A stretch of 64,000 bases of DNA from Paenibacillus sp. FSL H7-0331 (GCF_001956045.1 NZ_MRTH01000037.1:1-64000), one strand, 5' to 3'. Shown: positions 15,857 through 24,901, counted from the first letter of the stretch. Notes: generated by a model from the letters alone, not told the origin. Numbers and translations: made by a program.

Positions 15857-18556
15857 CTGGGCATCGACAGCTTGAATCCTTATGGCTGCCTGCGGCAGGC
15901 AGTCAGTGATAACTAGATCCAAACCGCCGCACGGGTTCATTGTCCAATTTACAACACAGCCCGTACTGCTGGCTTCATACTGGTGTCCGCTCGCCATATT
16001 GACAATTAAGCTGAAAGGTTGATCGGTAGCCCCTTCATAGCAGAATTCGGCTTTGTATGTGGTGAGCGTCTCGTTAAAGGACTGTTCCAGCATCCATACA
16101 TTGAACCCGACAGAAACCTTGCCTCGTTCATAATAAGCGGCGAACCAGTTCAAGACGGGGGCCGACAGCCCGCCAAAATGATGCCATCCTGCTCCGCGCC
16201 CGGTATGCACGATAAAATGCTCGTAGCAGTTATAAGTCGTTTCGGTTTCTCGTTTCCATACCGTAAGCGCTGTATCGGCAATTCGGAAAGCCAGCTCGGG
16301 ATGACCCAGGTCCAGCATCGTTTTCCAGAAAAACCACTGGTGAGGCATCCAGACTGCCCCGTTCCAGTACCCGTCTGCTCGATAGTAGGGGGCGCTTTGG
16401 TCAACTGTCGATATTCCGATTGGCGTCCAGAGCCGGGTTTCATCAAATAATGCGGAGATCAGCCGTTCTGCCCGCTCTTTGGTGCAAATTCCGGCAACTA
16501 AAGGATACAGGCCATCCATGCCCCTGTTATAATTGGCGCCTGAAGCATGTCGAAGGATGCCTTCGGGTTGGCCATCTTCGCCATGAACAACATAGCTGTA
16601 ATATGCGGCTTCTTCATCCCAAGCATACGCTTCAAGCGCTTCACTCCATAAGCGGATATCTGCCTCGTACTCCGGAATATCCTTCAGCCATGCATCCGAC
16701 ATGCGGGCAGCCATTTTAAGTATTTTAGCAACACGAATGGCTTGACTTGTAGTAATAACAGGTGCAACTGTATGCTCCAACGCTTGTGCTTGTACATATT
16801 TCTGAGGCGGATAATCATCCCAACCCCCGGAATTGTAGAAGTAATCCCATGTTTTTAATAATCCTGAATGGCCTGTATCTGTTGTTGAACCGCCGATTTT
16901 GCCGGCTAGAAACAAGTAATATTGCCTTAATTGCGGATATAAAGCATGCACGTAGGCTTGAGCTTGGCCGCGGTTCCACAATTCCAGGAACAAATAATGT
17001 TGGACAGGCACCGGACTGCCATGATGGATGAAGGCGGCCTGAGAATCCCCCGGCTCGGTCAAATAGGCATTCAAGCAGTCCAACGCACGCTGGGCATCCA
17101 GTTCCATGAGACCGAGTCCGATAAATCCAGAATCCCACGTATAAAGTGAATCCCACCATCGGCCGGGTGTATTGTGACGGATATAGCTGCGCTTCGTATA
17201 GACAGGAAATACCGTATTCGTGAGCAGCGTAGCTCTCATTAATTGCTGGCTGAACAGGTAGGTAGCGCCTGTCGGATAGCAGGAAGGGCGATTCAGATCT
17301 GCCCTTGCTGCTTGATAAACAATCTCGCACTGCTCATCCTTCAAGGTAAATTGCTGAAGGGCGGCTTGCACCTCCTCGTATGAGCCAGAGCAAACCATGC
17401 CGTGCAGGGTAATGGATGAATTCGGATTCAAGTGAATCGGCCGCATGAAAATATTCGTAAAGTGGCCTTTCTCATTCCCGAGAAGGACCTCGTCGACATG
17501 ATTGTGAACCGTATGACGCGCATAACGATCCAACTCGTCGTTCTTATATTGCCGAACCTCGACATCGGGAAAATTCCACATAAGTCCGTAATGATAAGGG
17601 CAATTGTCATACCGGAGAATCAGGCTGCCTGTGACAGGGCCTTCCAGAAGCTCAGGCTCCGTTTGCCAGGGTAAGTCAGGGAAAGAGACAACTTCGATAT
17701 CAGCTTGTTCGACTAGTGTAAATCCATCTATTATTATGGCTCCTGTGCCTGTCCCATAAAGTTCAACGCTGAACGAGCCCGCAGGGATTCCGCCTACGTG
17801 TACAGTTGAAGTACGAAGCTCTTCTGATTTATGCACATTCAAGCGATAGGACTGTTGGCCGATTCGAATATCGAGATCTCCGTTATGAGATGCTTGATAT
17901 CGGAGAAGAAATGTGCCTTCCCGCAAGGAGGTGTTCAGTTGTACTTCATAGAGCAGCAGATCGCCTTCATCCGTACCGAAGCCTTGTCCGATGGCAGAGC
18001 CTCCGGTATAATGCTGACCGCGCGTTTCTCCGCGCAAGTAGCCGTCATACACTAAACCGTCTGATGGGCGAGAGCGCGCAAAGGTCAATTCCTTGTAATC
18101 AAGCGAATCTATCCATTGAGCTCCTTGGGGCAGCCGAGCCTCAGCGCATACATGAATTTCCCTATGTCCCGGAAGCCGGGGCGGTTGTAGGGAAGCCATC
18201 CAATGCAGCACCAGGTTTTGAGCATGGTTGGTCTGGTTGACGAATCTCGCACGCACCAGACGAGAGTTATCGTCCAATCGGCTAAATGAGATATCCGTGT
18301 ATACTTCATCCTTCCATTCCAGCTCATGGCGGTGAGAGAAAAAGCTGTAATCTGCCGTAGCTTCCCACGGATGATAGCCGGATTCCCATAACACGGAGGG
18401 GATATCAATCTTTCTTCTGTAAAATCCCGGCATTAAGCTGAGGTCAAAGCGTAATCCACGCGCTTGATCGCTGATATGGGAGATGCCCATATATTGCTTC
18501 GTATAAGGGCCCCAAGCCGGCAGCCTCAGGTCATGACCAGCAGGTAAACTTTTCAT
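15842..18556 (-). CDS. (alpha/alpha)6-barrel glycoside hydrolase, GH63/MGH1-like, with carbohydrate-binding insert
   Basis: A 904-residue enzyme with no signal peptide. Residues about 1-330 are beta-rich and include a segment near 215-290 (DIRIGQQSYRLNVHKSEEL onward to IIIDGFTLVE) that resembles a CBM6/35-type module. From about 430 the catalytic six-hairpin domain follows, with WWDSLYTWDSGFIGLGLME (probable acid residue Asp in WDSGF) and later YWNGAVWMPHQWFFW and ETTYNCYEHF, which fit GH63/MGH1-like enzymes acting on alpha-glycosides. AAGGAG lies 11 bases before ATG 18556. It is divergent from the AraC gene at 18707, which likely controls it. The substrate is unknown; amylo-1,6-glucosidase or trehalase relatives are alternatives. 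Confidence 0.7.
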   Translation of the reverse strand: MKSLPAGHDLRLPAWGPYTKQYMGISHISDQARGLRFDLSLMPGFYRRKIDIPSVLWESGYHPWEATADYSFFSHRHELEWKDEVYTDISFSRLDDNSRLVRARFVNQTNHAQNLVLHWMASLQPPRLPGHREIHVCAEARLPQGAQWIDSLDYKELTFARSRPSDGLVYDGYLRGETRGQHYTGGSAIGQGFGTDEGDLLLYEVQLNTSLREGTFLLRYQASHNGDLDIRIGQQSYRLNVHKSEELRTSTVHVGGIPAGSFSVELYGTGTGAIIIDGFTLVEQADIEVVSFPDLPWQTEPELLEGPVTGSLILRYDNCPYHYGLMWNFPDVEVRQYKNDELDRYARHTVHNHVDEVLLGNEKGHFTNIFMRPIHLNPNSSITLHGMVCSGSYEEVQAALQQFTLKDEQCEIVYQAARADLNRPSCYPTGATYLFSQQLMRATLLTNTVFPVYTKRSYIRHNTPGRWWDSLYTWDSGFIGLGLMELDAQRALDCLNAYLTEPGDSQAAFIHHGSPVPVQHYLFLELWNRGQAQAYVHALYPQLRQYYLFLAGKIGGSTTDTGHSGLLKTWDYFYNSGGWDDYPPQKYVQAQALEHTVAPVITTSQAIRVAKILKMAARMSDAWLKDIPEYEADIRLWSEALEAYAWDEEAAYYSYVVHGEDGQPEGILRHASGANYNRGMDGLYPLVAGICTKERAERLISALFDETRLWTPIGISTVDQSAPYYRADGYWNGAVWMPHQWFFWKTMLDLGHPELAFRIADTALTVWKRETETTYNCYEHFIVHTGRGAGWHHFGGLSAPVLNWFAAYYERGKVSVGFNVWMLEQSFNETLTTYKAEFCYEGATDQPFSLIVNMASGHQYEASSTGCVVNWTMNPCGGLDLVITDCLPQAAIRIQAVDAQKSGE

Positions 18557-18623
18557 GCCAAGTACACTCCTTCCATAGTGGCTTTCCTTCTCTTTATTTT
18601 AGATAATTATGTAGAAGAAAGCC

Positions 18624-18654
18624 TCTTGAAATCAGGTAAATATGTCTTGAAATC
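18624..18654 (+). promoter_or_regulatory. 21-bp-spaced direct repeat, candidate AraC-type binding site
   Basis: TCTTGAAATC occurs at 18624-18633 and 18645-18654, exactly 21 bp (two helical turns) apart, each followed by a GG-containing triplet. The second copy contains TTGAAA, with a TAGAAT 14 bases further on. Direct half-sites two turns apart near a -35 box are typical of AraC-family activation sites. It lies in the divergent region between the glycosidase and the regulator. Confidence 0.55.
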
Positions 18655-18706
18655 GGATATTTATGGTAGAATAGGGACAAGTCAAGAGGAAGTCGGAGGA
18701 ACCGCT

Positions 18707-19606
18707 GTGCCCGTTAATCTCGAAGCGTACGACAAAGAGCAGGTGGACTATTCGGACCCTTATTTCAGGCTGAAGATATGGACCATTCATCATGCCAATG
18801 AGGCATCGGAGCAGTATGGCGTTTGGCACTACCATCAAGAAATGGAGTGGATAGCCGTTGTTGAGGGAGTGCTGCGGATGGAAACATCCACTTGCAGCTA
18901 TGAGCTGCAAGCCGGCGATGTGGTGATGCTCGGCTCCAATGAACTGCATCGCTCTTATAAATATCGGCAGCAAGCGCTGACGTATATCGTTTGTCATGCA
19001 GACATAGCGTCGTTTATGGACCCGTCCTTGCTGCCCTATTATGCTGCATTTACGGGACGGTCTACCAGCTTGATCCCATTAAACGAGAAGCTAATCAAGT
19101 ACCCAGCATACAAGTTAGAAGCATTTCGGATTCTCCAACTAATGCTGTTGGATATGTCGGAGAAGCAGCGCGGCTATGAGTTGTCTGTAAATGCAAGCTT
19201 GAAAGGTCTCCTATACATGCTCATTAAAATTGACGAAGATCGGTTGATCGTACCCATGGATCCGCATCTTGCCGAAAAGCTGCGCCCAGCTCTCGCCTTT
19301 ATCGAAGAATGTCTCGAAGGTCCTTGCCACCTTACTGCAGTTAGCGGCAAATTGAACTACAATGACAGTTATTTTGCCAAGCTGTTCAAAAAGGGAATGG
19401 GGATGACATTTACGTCTTATGTACAAATGCGCCGGATGAAGCGGGCGGAGCAGCTCTTGCTGACGGAGGCATGGTCGGTAACAGAAATTAGCGGAAAAGT
19501 TGGCTTTACGAGTCCTGCCCAGTTCTATCAATTGTTTAAAAGATATCAGGGGTGTTCACCAAGACAATATATGGATAGGCGTATGCACCAAGAAAGGCGG
19601 CATTAG
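18707..19606 (+). CDS. AraC-family transcriptional regulator with cupin sensor domain
   Basis: A 299-residue cytoplasmic regulator. GTG 18707 is chosen because GGAGGA lies 7-8 bases upstream and the conserved domain begins soon after; the open frame further 5' has no ribosome site. Residues about 20-110 form the cupin sugar-sensing domain (YHQEMEWIAVVEGVLRME, LQAGDVVMLGSNELHRS). Residues about 195-299 carry two helix-turn-helix motifs (LTAVSGKLNYNDSYFAKLFK and ITEISGKVGF-type with FYQLFKRYQG). It is divergent from the large glycosidase and presumably activates it in response to a sugar. The direct repeats at 18624-18654 are its likely site. Confidence 0.9.
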   Translation: MPVNLEAYDKEQVDYSDPYFRLKIWTIHHANEASEQYGVWHYHQEMEWIAVVEGVLRMETSTCSYELQAGDVVMLGSNELHRSYKYRQQALTYIVCHADIASFMDPSLLPYYAAFTGRSTSLIPLNEKLIKYPAYKLEAFRILQLMLLDMSEKQRGYELSVNASLKGLLYMLIKIDEDRLIVPMDPHLAEKLRPALAFIEECLEGPCHLTAVSGKLNYNDSYFAKLFKKGMGMTFTSYVQMRRMKRAEQLLLTEAWSVTEISGKVGFTSPAQFYQLFKRYQGCSPRQYMDRRMHQERRH

Positions 19607-19652
19607 CTATTGCACTCCATAAAGTGCGTGAGTATATCTGTTTCCTCAGATA

Positions 19653-19675
19653 GCTCTTTAATCAGATTAAAGAGC
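19653..19675 (+). terminator. Hairpin after the AraC gene
   Basis: GCTCTTTAATC (19653-19663) and GATTAAAGAGC (19665-19675) are perfect 11-bp inverted repeats one base apart. Only a short T-containing stretch follows, so termination is probable but not certain. Confidence 0.5.
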
Positions 19676-19678
19676 CGG

Positions 19679-19813
19679 GCTTTGGTTTATAGAAAGCTCC
19701 AGACGGTTAGCGACCGACACTACCCGCTGGAGCAAATTCAGGAGGCCTACCGCAATGAGGAAGCCGAGCGTAAAAGGGAGAATGACGTGATCTCAGTGTC
19801 GCTTGATCGCTAA
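19679..19813 (+). pseudogene. C-terminal remnant of a quinone oxidoreductase/zinc-type alcohol dehydrogenase
   Basis: The stretch LQTVSDRHYPLEQIQEAYR, followed by a degraded NEEAERKRENDVISV tail, matches the well-known end of the NADPH:quinone reductase/medium-chain dehydrogenase family, where relatives read roughly 'viDrryPLeqi.eAyryve.ghkkGnvVi.v'. Nothing of the preceding 280 or so residues is present. It is therefore a fragment left by deletion. Confidence 0.6.
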
Positions 19814-19881
19814 GCCCCGCAAAAAGCCGTGGCCGTCTGCCTAGCATGTAAAGGAATCACACGCTTCAATCCTGATTTTGC

Positions 19882-21621
19882 TCAGTAAGGCAACAGGATC
19901 TCAATTTTCGTGCCTTGCCACACTTTGGATTGTACCTGGATTTCGCCGCCGTGCGCTTCCACGATGGTTTTGGCGATGCTCATCCCGAGCCCGGAACCAT
20001 TCGTCGATTCTACAGTATTCGTTCCCCGGTAGTAGCGATTGAACAAATGATGCAGCGTTTCCTCGTCCATTCCTTTGCCATTATCGATTACTCGGATGCA
20101 AGCCTTGTCGTTCATCCTGCCGACAGAGACGGTAACGATCACGCCCGGCGGGTTATGTTTCAAGGCGTTGGACAGCAGATTGTCCATCAGTCGCTGCAGC
20201 CAGGTTTCATCTGCCTGTACCAGCAGGGGACGCTCCTCCCCAACGTAGTGAAACTGATACTCAGACATCGTGGCGTCGTTGACGTACTTCAGTACGGAGC
20301 GGCGCACCAGCTCAACCAAGTCGATCTCCCGAAGCTCCATGATCGAATCGCCCTGCTTGAGCTGATGAATCAATGAGAAGTCGGAGATCAACTCCAGCAT
20401 ATAATCTCCTTTTTCCCGGATCGTCGAGCCCATGATGCGCATCTCCTCTTGGCTCCATTGCTCAGGCAAGCTCTCCAGCATATACCCATAGCCCTGAATT
20501 GTGGCCAGGGGCGTGCGCAGATCGTGGGAAATCCCTGACATCCACTCCGCTTGAGCCTTTTCCAGCCTTTCGCGTTCCTTCTCTATTTGAGCCAATTGAT
20601 GAGTCATCTGATAGAAGGATTCAATCACTTCCTTATAGAGCCTGTAGCGGATTCGCATCATGCCATTGCGGCGGAATACCTTGCGCATGTCCTTGGCGGT
20701 CAGTACCTGGTCGTACTGACCGCGGCCCATACGTTCGAACCAGCCTGCGAACAGAATCAGCGGCTGACCGTAGCGGTAGCCATGCCAGATGGAGATCGGC
20801 AGCGCCAAGAGCAGGATCAGAACTGCAAACCAGACGAGGCCACGCGTTGCCGTTTCCAGCACAGGATGCTTCAGAGGGGCTCCGGCTGCATGGGTCGTAT
20901 AGAGCATCCAGGTCATTCCGCTCAGCTTGTCCCGATGGGCGACAATATTCGTGTCATAGTTGCTGGGCGATTGCTGGATGGCCAGAATATCCAGCGGTCG
21001 ATATGCCTTCTTCACGTATGCTCCATCGCCGATACCTTGTACGATATGGCTCTCGGTATCGATCACCTGCAGATAGCTGCCAGTTTCGCGAAGCCGATGG
21101 TCCAAGAGGGGAATCGCTTCGCTGCGTATGATTCCCTGCTGCCCGTAGGCGTCGAACCAGGCTAGGAGCTGGTCAAGGTCTGGACTAGGGTAGCCCAGCA
21201 TATACAGAAGCGGCTCCTGGAAAGAAAAATTCAGTTGAGTGTGTACGGCATACGACCCAAGCGTCCGTGTCTCTTGAATATCGAGCAGTTGAGCGATAGA
21301 GTAGGAGGCCGACAGCGCATGATCCGGAGTTGTATTGACGCCGTATATCACCTCTCCTTCGGCACTGACAACCTGCAGCCACATGCCTTTCTCCTTGATG
21401 AGCTTGTCCCACTCGGGGGAGATTTGAATCGTCCCGTCCTTGTAATGAGCTTCTTGAGCGATTTGTTGCAGGACGCCAACCGGAAAGTTCCGGCGTATCT
21501 CATTGCTCGTCATGTTCTGGAAAAACAGGATGCAAGCAACCAGAGTAATAGCCACAATCAGCAGGGCATAGAAGATCAATTGATACGTGAAGTGGAAGGC
21601 CATGCGTTGTTGGATCTTCAT
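19882..21621 (-). CDS. Sensor histidine kinase (OmpR-partner type)
   Basis: A 579-residue membrane kinase. Membrane segments lie near residues 14-35 and 267-285, enclosing an extracellular region of about 230 residues rich in internal repeats of a Cache-like pattern. The kinase core has SGISHDLRTPLATIQGYGYML with the phospho-acceptor His366, N-box DNLLSNALKHNP, G1 DNGKGMD, and G2 NGSGLGMSIAKTIV. It starts at ATG 21621, overlapping the stop of the regulator gene (ATGA), so the two are co-translated. The signal is unknown. No ABC transporter of the BceAB type lies next to it, so there is no hint of antibiotic sensing. Confidence 0.9.
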   Translation of the reverse strand: MKIQQRMAFHFTYQLIFYALLIVAITLVACILFFQNMTSNEIRRNFPVGVLQQIAQEAHYKDGTIQISPEWDKLIKEKGMWLQVVSAEGEVIYGVNTTPDHALSASYSIAQLLDIQETRTLGSYAVHTQLNFSFQEPLLYMLGYPSPDLDQLLAWFDAYGQQGIIRSEAIPLLDHRLRETGSYLQVIDTESHIVQGIGDGAYVKKAYRPLDILAIQQSPSNYDTNIVAHRDKLSGMTWMLYTTHAAGAPLKHPVLETATRGLVWFAVLILLLALPISIWHGYRYGQPLILFAGWFERMGRGQYDQVLTAKDMRKVFRRNGMMRIRYRLYKEVIESFYQMTHQLAQIEKERERLEKAQAEWMSGISHDLRTPLATIQGYGYMLESLPEQWSQEEMRIMGSTIREKGDYMLELISDFSLIHQLKQGDSIMELREIDLVELVRRSVLKYVNDATMSEYQFHYVGEERPLLVQADETWLQRLMDNLLSNALKHNPPGVIVTVSVGRMNDKACIRVIDNGKGMDEETLHHLFNRYYRGTNTVESTNGSGLGMSIAKTIVEAHGGEIQVQSKVWQGTKIEILLPY

Positions 21622-22352
21622 CGCTCCTGCGGCTCCTTCACCAGCTTGTAGCCAAGCCCGCGTACGGTAAGCAGCAGCTTCGGATTGCCGGGATCGATCT
21701 CGATCCGCTCCCTTATGCGCCGGATATGCACCATTACCGTCGAATCATCGCCCTGTCCGTTGATCCCCCAAACCTTGTCGTAGAGCTGTGTTTTGGAAAA
21801 TACGATGCCGGGAAACTTACAGAAGTGCAGCAGCAGCTGGAACACCTGCGCTGGGCAAGGAACTGGCTGTCCCTCCACGATTAGTTCGCCCTCCGCCTCG
21901 TTGACGGTGAAGCGGCCGAACCGGTAAATCCCCGGATCGGGCCGTTTCGCCGGACTGGACGTCGAGGTTTCTGGCTCCAGTCGGCGTATACGCGCCTGAA
22001 TTCTTGCGGCCACCTCCAGGGGATTGAAGGGCTTCGTGATATAATCGTCCCCACCCATGGCGAAGCCTCGCAGGACATCGAGATCGGAAGCCTTGGCCGT
22101 CAGAAACAAAATATGCGGATTCCCGTATTCGCGGAGCTTGGAGCAGAGATCCAGGCCGCTGCCGTCGGGGAGCATAATGTCGAGCAGGATGATATCGGGG
22201 GCTTCACGCTTCGCTAAATCGAGAGCTTCCGCACAGGTGGAAGCCGCGTACAGCTGATGAAACCCTTCCCTGCGAAGCACCATTTGCAGCATCGTGACAA
22301 TCGAAGGCTCGTCGTCGACGATTGCGATTTTAATATCGGATAGATTTGTCAT
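21618..22352 (-). CDS. OmpR/PhoB-family response regulator
   Basis: A 244-residue regulator. ATG 22352 is chosen because GGGTG lies 6 bases upstream and the protein starts just before the receiver domain (KIAIVDDEPS). Acidic residues D13/D14, phospho-acceptor D58 in LLDIMLPDG and the Lys of YITKPF define the receiver domain. Residues about 140-240 form the winged-helix DNA-binding domain (VFSKTQLYDKVWG, DSTVMVHIRRIRERIE, LLTVRGLGYKL). It precedes and overlaps its kinase gene. An inverted repeat at 22390-22450, just upstream, may be its autoregulatory site. Confidence 0.92.
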   Translation of the reverse strand: MTNLSDIKIAIVDDEPSIVTMLQMVLRREGFHQLYAASTCAEALDLAKREAPDIILLDIMLPDGSGLDLCSKLREYGNPHILFLTAKASDLDVLRGFAMGGDDYITKPFNPLEVAARIQARIRRLEPETSTSSPAKRPDPGIYRFGRFTVNEAEGELIVEGQPVPCPAQVFQLLLHFCKFPGIVFSKTQLYDKVWGINGQGDDSTVMVHIRRIRERIEIDPGNPKLLLTVRGLGYKLVKEPQER

Positions 22353-22389
22353 AGTTTTCACCCATTTCCATAGTAGCATAATCACCTTA

Positions 22390-22450
22390 ACAGAACCTAA
22401 ACGGCGGGAGCAAAATTAAGCTGATGTTTATCTATCCGTTCAGGTTCTGT
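22390..22450. promoter_or_regulatory. Long inverted repeat upstream of the two-component genes
   Basis: ACAGAACCTaaACGG (22390-22404) is mirrored by CCGTtcAGGTTCTGT (22436-22450), 13 of 15 positions pairing, with a 31-base centre. It begins 37 bases before the regulator ATG. The arms could be paired binding sites of the regulator or one large hairpin; no T tract follows on either strand. Confidence 0.45.
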
Positions 22451-22605
22451 TTCATTGGGGCTGGTAGGATTGGGAATGAGCATCTTTCAGGAGGCTATTT
22501 CAATTTTCATAATATGAAAGGGGGACAAGCAGCTTATCCAGGTAAGTAGGTCACTCAAAGCCTCTGATTATCAACAATTTATCATCTTACTACTAAGGAG
22601 CTTAT

Positions 22606-23376
22606 ATGCTGGGTTCCCTTCACTACGTACTTGAAGGATTGTATCCACTGCGTCCGGAGATTGAGAATGCGCTCCAAGCTGCTGATTATTTGGGCGTAGA
22701 GGTCGATTTGTCGAAGGTCGCTCCAGAAGAATTGCAAAAACAGGTATTGGATCTGGGTGTTTATAAAGACGGAACCACACTGAAGGATCATATCTCCGCC
22801 GATACGTATAACAAAGCTACAGCATTGCTGAAAGCAAATGGAATGCCGGAAAACAGCTTCGATAGCTTCAAGCCGTGGTTCGTCCAGCAAAACATCTTGG
22901 GAATTATAGTTGGAAAAGAAGGCTATCAATCGGAAATAGGGATTGACCAGTACCTGATCGATAAGGCCAACAAAGCGAAAAAACCGGTTATTTCGCTGGA
23001 AAGTATCGATTCCCAGTTCAATACGAACAACAACTACTCTGACTCACTGCAGGAAAAACTGCTGCTCGACACACTGGATCCATCTTCTGGCGTCACTCTT
23101 TCTCCTAAGGGAGGGATCGATTATTTTGCCGACATATGGAAAAAGGGCGATTATAACGCCTTGCACGAATATACCAACTCTTCTGATTGGGATGCTGAAT
23201 ATCACGAGGCTCTGCTGACTGACCGCAATGTAGAAATGGCCGAGAAGATTAAAGGCTATCTGAACAGTGATAATAAAGTAACGTATATGGTTGTAGTTGG
23301 AATGCTGCATATGCTGGGCGACCAAGGGGTAGTTCCATTGCTGGAGAAGAAAGGCTTCACGGTGGAAAGACAGTAG
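22606..23376 (+). CDS. TraB/GumN-family protein, N-terminally short
   Basis: A 256-residue protein that begins directly with the first conserved motif of the GumN/TraB family, MLGSLHYVLEGLYPLRPEIE, followed by ADYLGVEVDLS. It ends with the second, YMVVVGMLHMLGDQGVVPLLEKKGF. These motifs carry the glutamate and histidines thought to form a metal site in this putative hydrolase fold. Relatives are usually about 300-350 residues with a signal peptide and a first beta strand before GSLH. Here a stop codon lies four codons upstream, so the 5' part is lost. AAGGAG before the ATG could still allow translation. Confidence 0.7.
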   Translation: MLGSLHYVLEGLYPLRPEIENALQAADYLGVEVDLSKVAPEELQKQVLDLGVYKDGTTLKDHISADTYNKATALLKANGMPENSFDSFKPWFVQQNILGIIVGKEGYQSEIGIDQYLIDKANKAKKPVISLESIDSQFNTNNNYSDSLQEKLLLDTLDPSSGVTLSPKGGIDYFADIWKKGDYNALHEYTNSSDWDAEYHEALLTDRNVEMAEKIKGYLNSDNKVTYMVVVGMLHMLGDQGVVPLLEKKGFTVERQ

Positions 23377-23599
23377 TACTTGAATCATTGTTCCTAACAC
23401 GACAGGCTGTCCTAAAAGTAAACATTGGAACACCATCAGCCAAGAACATCCCTAGTCGCCGCCGTGCTCGTTCATCGCTCCGGGTCCAAGCCTGCAGCAC
23501 ATGATAGGAGCTCATCCGAAAAAGGTTGATTGGAGCCTGAAGCGGAAAACAGCAACAAGCGTATCACCATATAACAAGACCAATTGAGGAGGATAATTT

Positions 23600-23911
23600 A
23601 TGATTATAACCACTACACCAACTATTGAAATTTCCCCGATCAAGCAGTATCTGGGCATTGCCACCGGTGAAGTCATTATGGGAGCCAACGTATTCAGAGA
23701 CTTTAAGGCTTCGATTACTGATCTCGTAGGGGGGCGCTCACGCGCTTACGAAGGCAAACTTCAGGAAGCGAGAGATGCGGCATTTGCTGAGATGACCCAG
23801 AAAGCTTCGGGGATGGGAGCTAATGCGATTGTCGGAGTCGACATTGATTACGCAGTCATTCGCGATGGCATGCTGATGGTCGCCGTAAGCGGGACGGGTG
23901 TGATCGTGTAA
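23600..23911 (+). CDS. YbjQ/UPF0145 family protein
   Basis: A 103-residue cytoplasmic protein. ATG 23600 follows GAGGAGG by 8 bases. The family pattern is clear: IITTTPTIEISPIKQYLGIATGE at the N-terminus, FRDFKASITDLVGGRSRAYE in the middle and GANAIVGVDIDY followed by VAVSGTGVIV at the end. YbjQ-type proteins form small pentameric assemblies of unknown function, often linked to metal or stress contexts. The length is full for the family. It is followed 16 bases later by the damaged epimerase frame, which has no ribosome site of its own. Confidence 0.9.
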   Translation: MIITTTPTIEISPIKQYLGIATGEVIMGANVFRDFKASITDLVGGRSRAYEGKLQEARDAAFAEMTQKASGMGANAIVGVDIDYAVIRDGMLMVAVSGTGVIV

Positions 23912-23927
23912 GCCGCCTCACGACCTG

Positions 23928-24901
23928 ATGCATCCGATTCTTGAGAAACAGGGTGTGAAATGGGATGAAGCGACCGGAACTGTCAGCGACGCCAAAAGAA
24001 GGTCTCCCCTTGTCCCATTAACTGAAGCTAAGCAACCTCCAAACGCCGCTATCATTCAGATCAGGGCATTTAGAGCAGGCCGCGCAATAGGAAACGTTCT
24101 GGTTGAGAGATTAATAAAAGTAGGTATGGATGTCATCGCTTATTCAGGGTCACAACACAAGTTGTCCCGTATGAAAGAAGCTTTCGATCATTCCCCGCGT
24201 TTGCTTACGGTGCAAGGAGATGTTCGAAATGCAGACGAAATGTTTGTTGCTGCAGACGGAGTCGACGTTATTTTCTGCGGCATATATTTGACTTATGATG
24301 AGAATGCAGAAAAGGTACAACAGATGCTCAAAGCAATCGAGACAGTCTCATCCCGAACAGGCGCCAAAGTTGTTATCATAGAAGGTGTTTATCGTCCTTC
24401 AGGTCAGAATAAACTGCTGCTGGCCAATTTCGATCAACGTTATTTACATCTGAATAGTCCTGAGTTGTATGGGGCGGGAGCTTCCAATACGATCTTTTAT
24501 TATTCACTCAAGAAAATCGCAAAAGGGCAAAAGGTGAAGGTTCTAGGTAACCCCTCTGTTAAACGGGAGTATCTGTATCTCAATGATGCCGCACAATATG
24601 CGGTGGAGCTTGCTTTAAAGGAATCTTCTTATGGTAAGACTTGGCGTCTACGCGGCGGCCCGACCGTTTCTACAGAAGCGTTGCTAACCATAGCTGCTTC
24701 TACCGTTAATATCGCGCCCCGGTTCGAACTCATCAGCGATTGGAAACTGCGCCTGCTTCGAGCGTATGAGCCGAGATCAAGAGCATTATTAGATCGCTAT
24801 GAAAGTAACAAGAATACGAACTCGAATATATTGGAAGCGGTCAGGTTACTACTCATGAAGCTGCTATTGCTGAAACAATAAACGGTATTATGGCGAGGTA
24901 A
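23928..24901 (+). pseudogene. NAD-dependent epimerase/dehydratase, frameshifted near the end and altered at the start
   Basis: The body (about residues 50-290) is an extended short-chain epimerase: RAIGNVLVERLIKVGMDVI, then VQGDVRNADEM, VDVIFCGIYLTY and REYLYLNDAAQYAVELAL. The open frame ends at TAA 24881 with an unnatural Leu-rich tail. In another frame the expected end, ELEYIGSGQVTTHEAAIAE then INGIMAR, runs to TAA 24899-24901, so a frameshift lies near 24820. The first 35-45 residues do not match the family, and the Gly-rich nucleotide-binding loop is degraded (IRAFRAGRAIG), which suggests a fusion to foreign sequence. There is no ribosome site before ATG 23928. Confidence 0.7.

Noticed and set aside
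16815..17330. 171-codon minus-strand frame
   Set aside because: Same strand as the glycosidase but in another frame, with no start signal; the main frame is continuous and conserved.
16019..18240. Several 90-170 codon frames on both strands within the large glycosidase
   Set aside because: They are shadows of the 904-residue gene; none shows a protein-family pattern.
20499..21165. Long plus-strand open frames (210 and 204 codons) opposite the histidine kinase
   Set aside because: They lie entirely antisense to a clear sensor kinase, lack ribosome sites and have unnatural composition.
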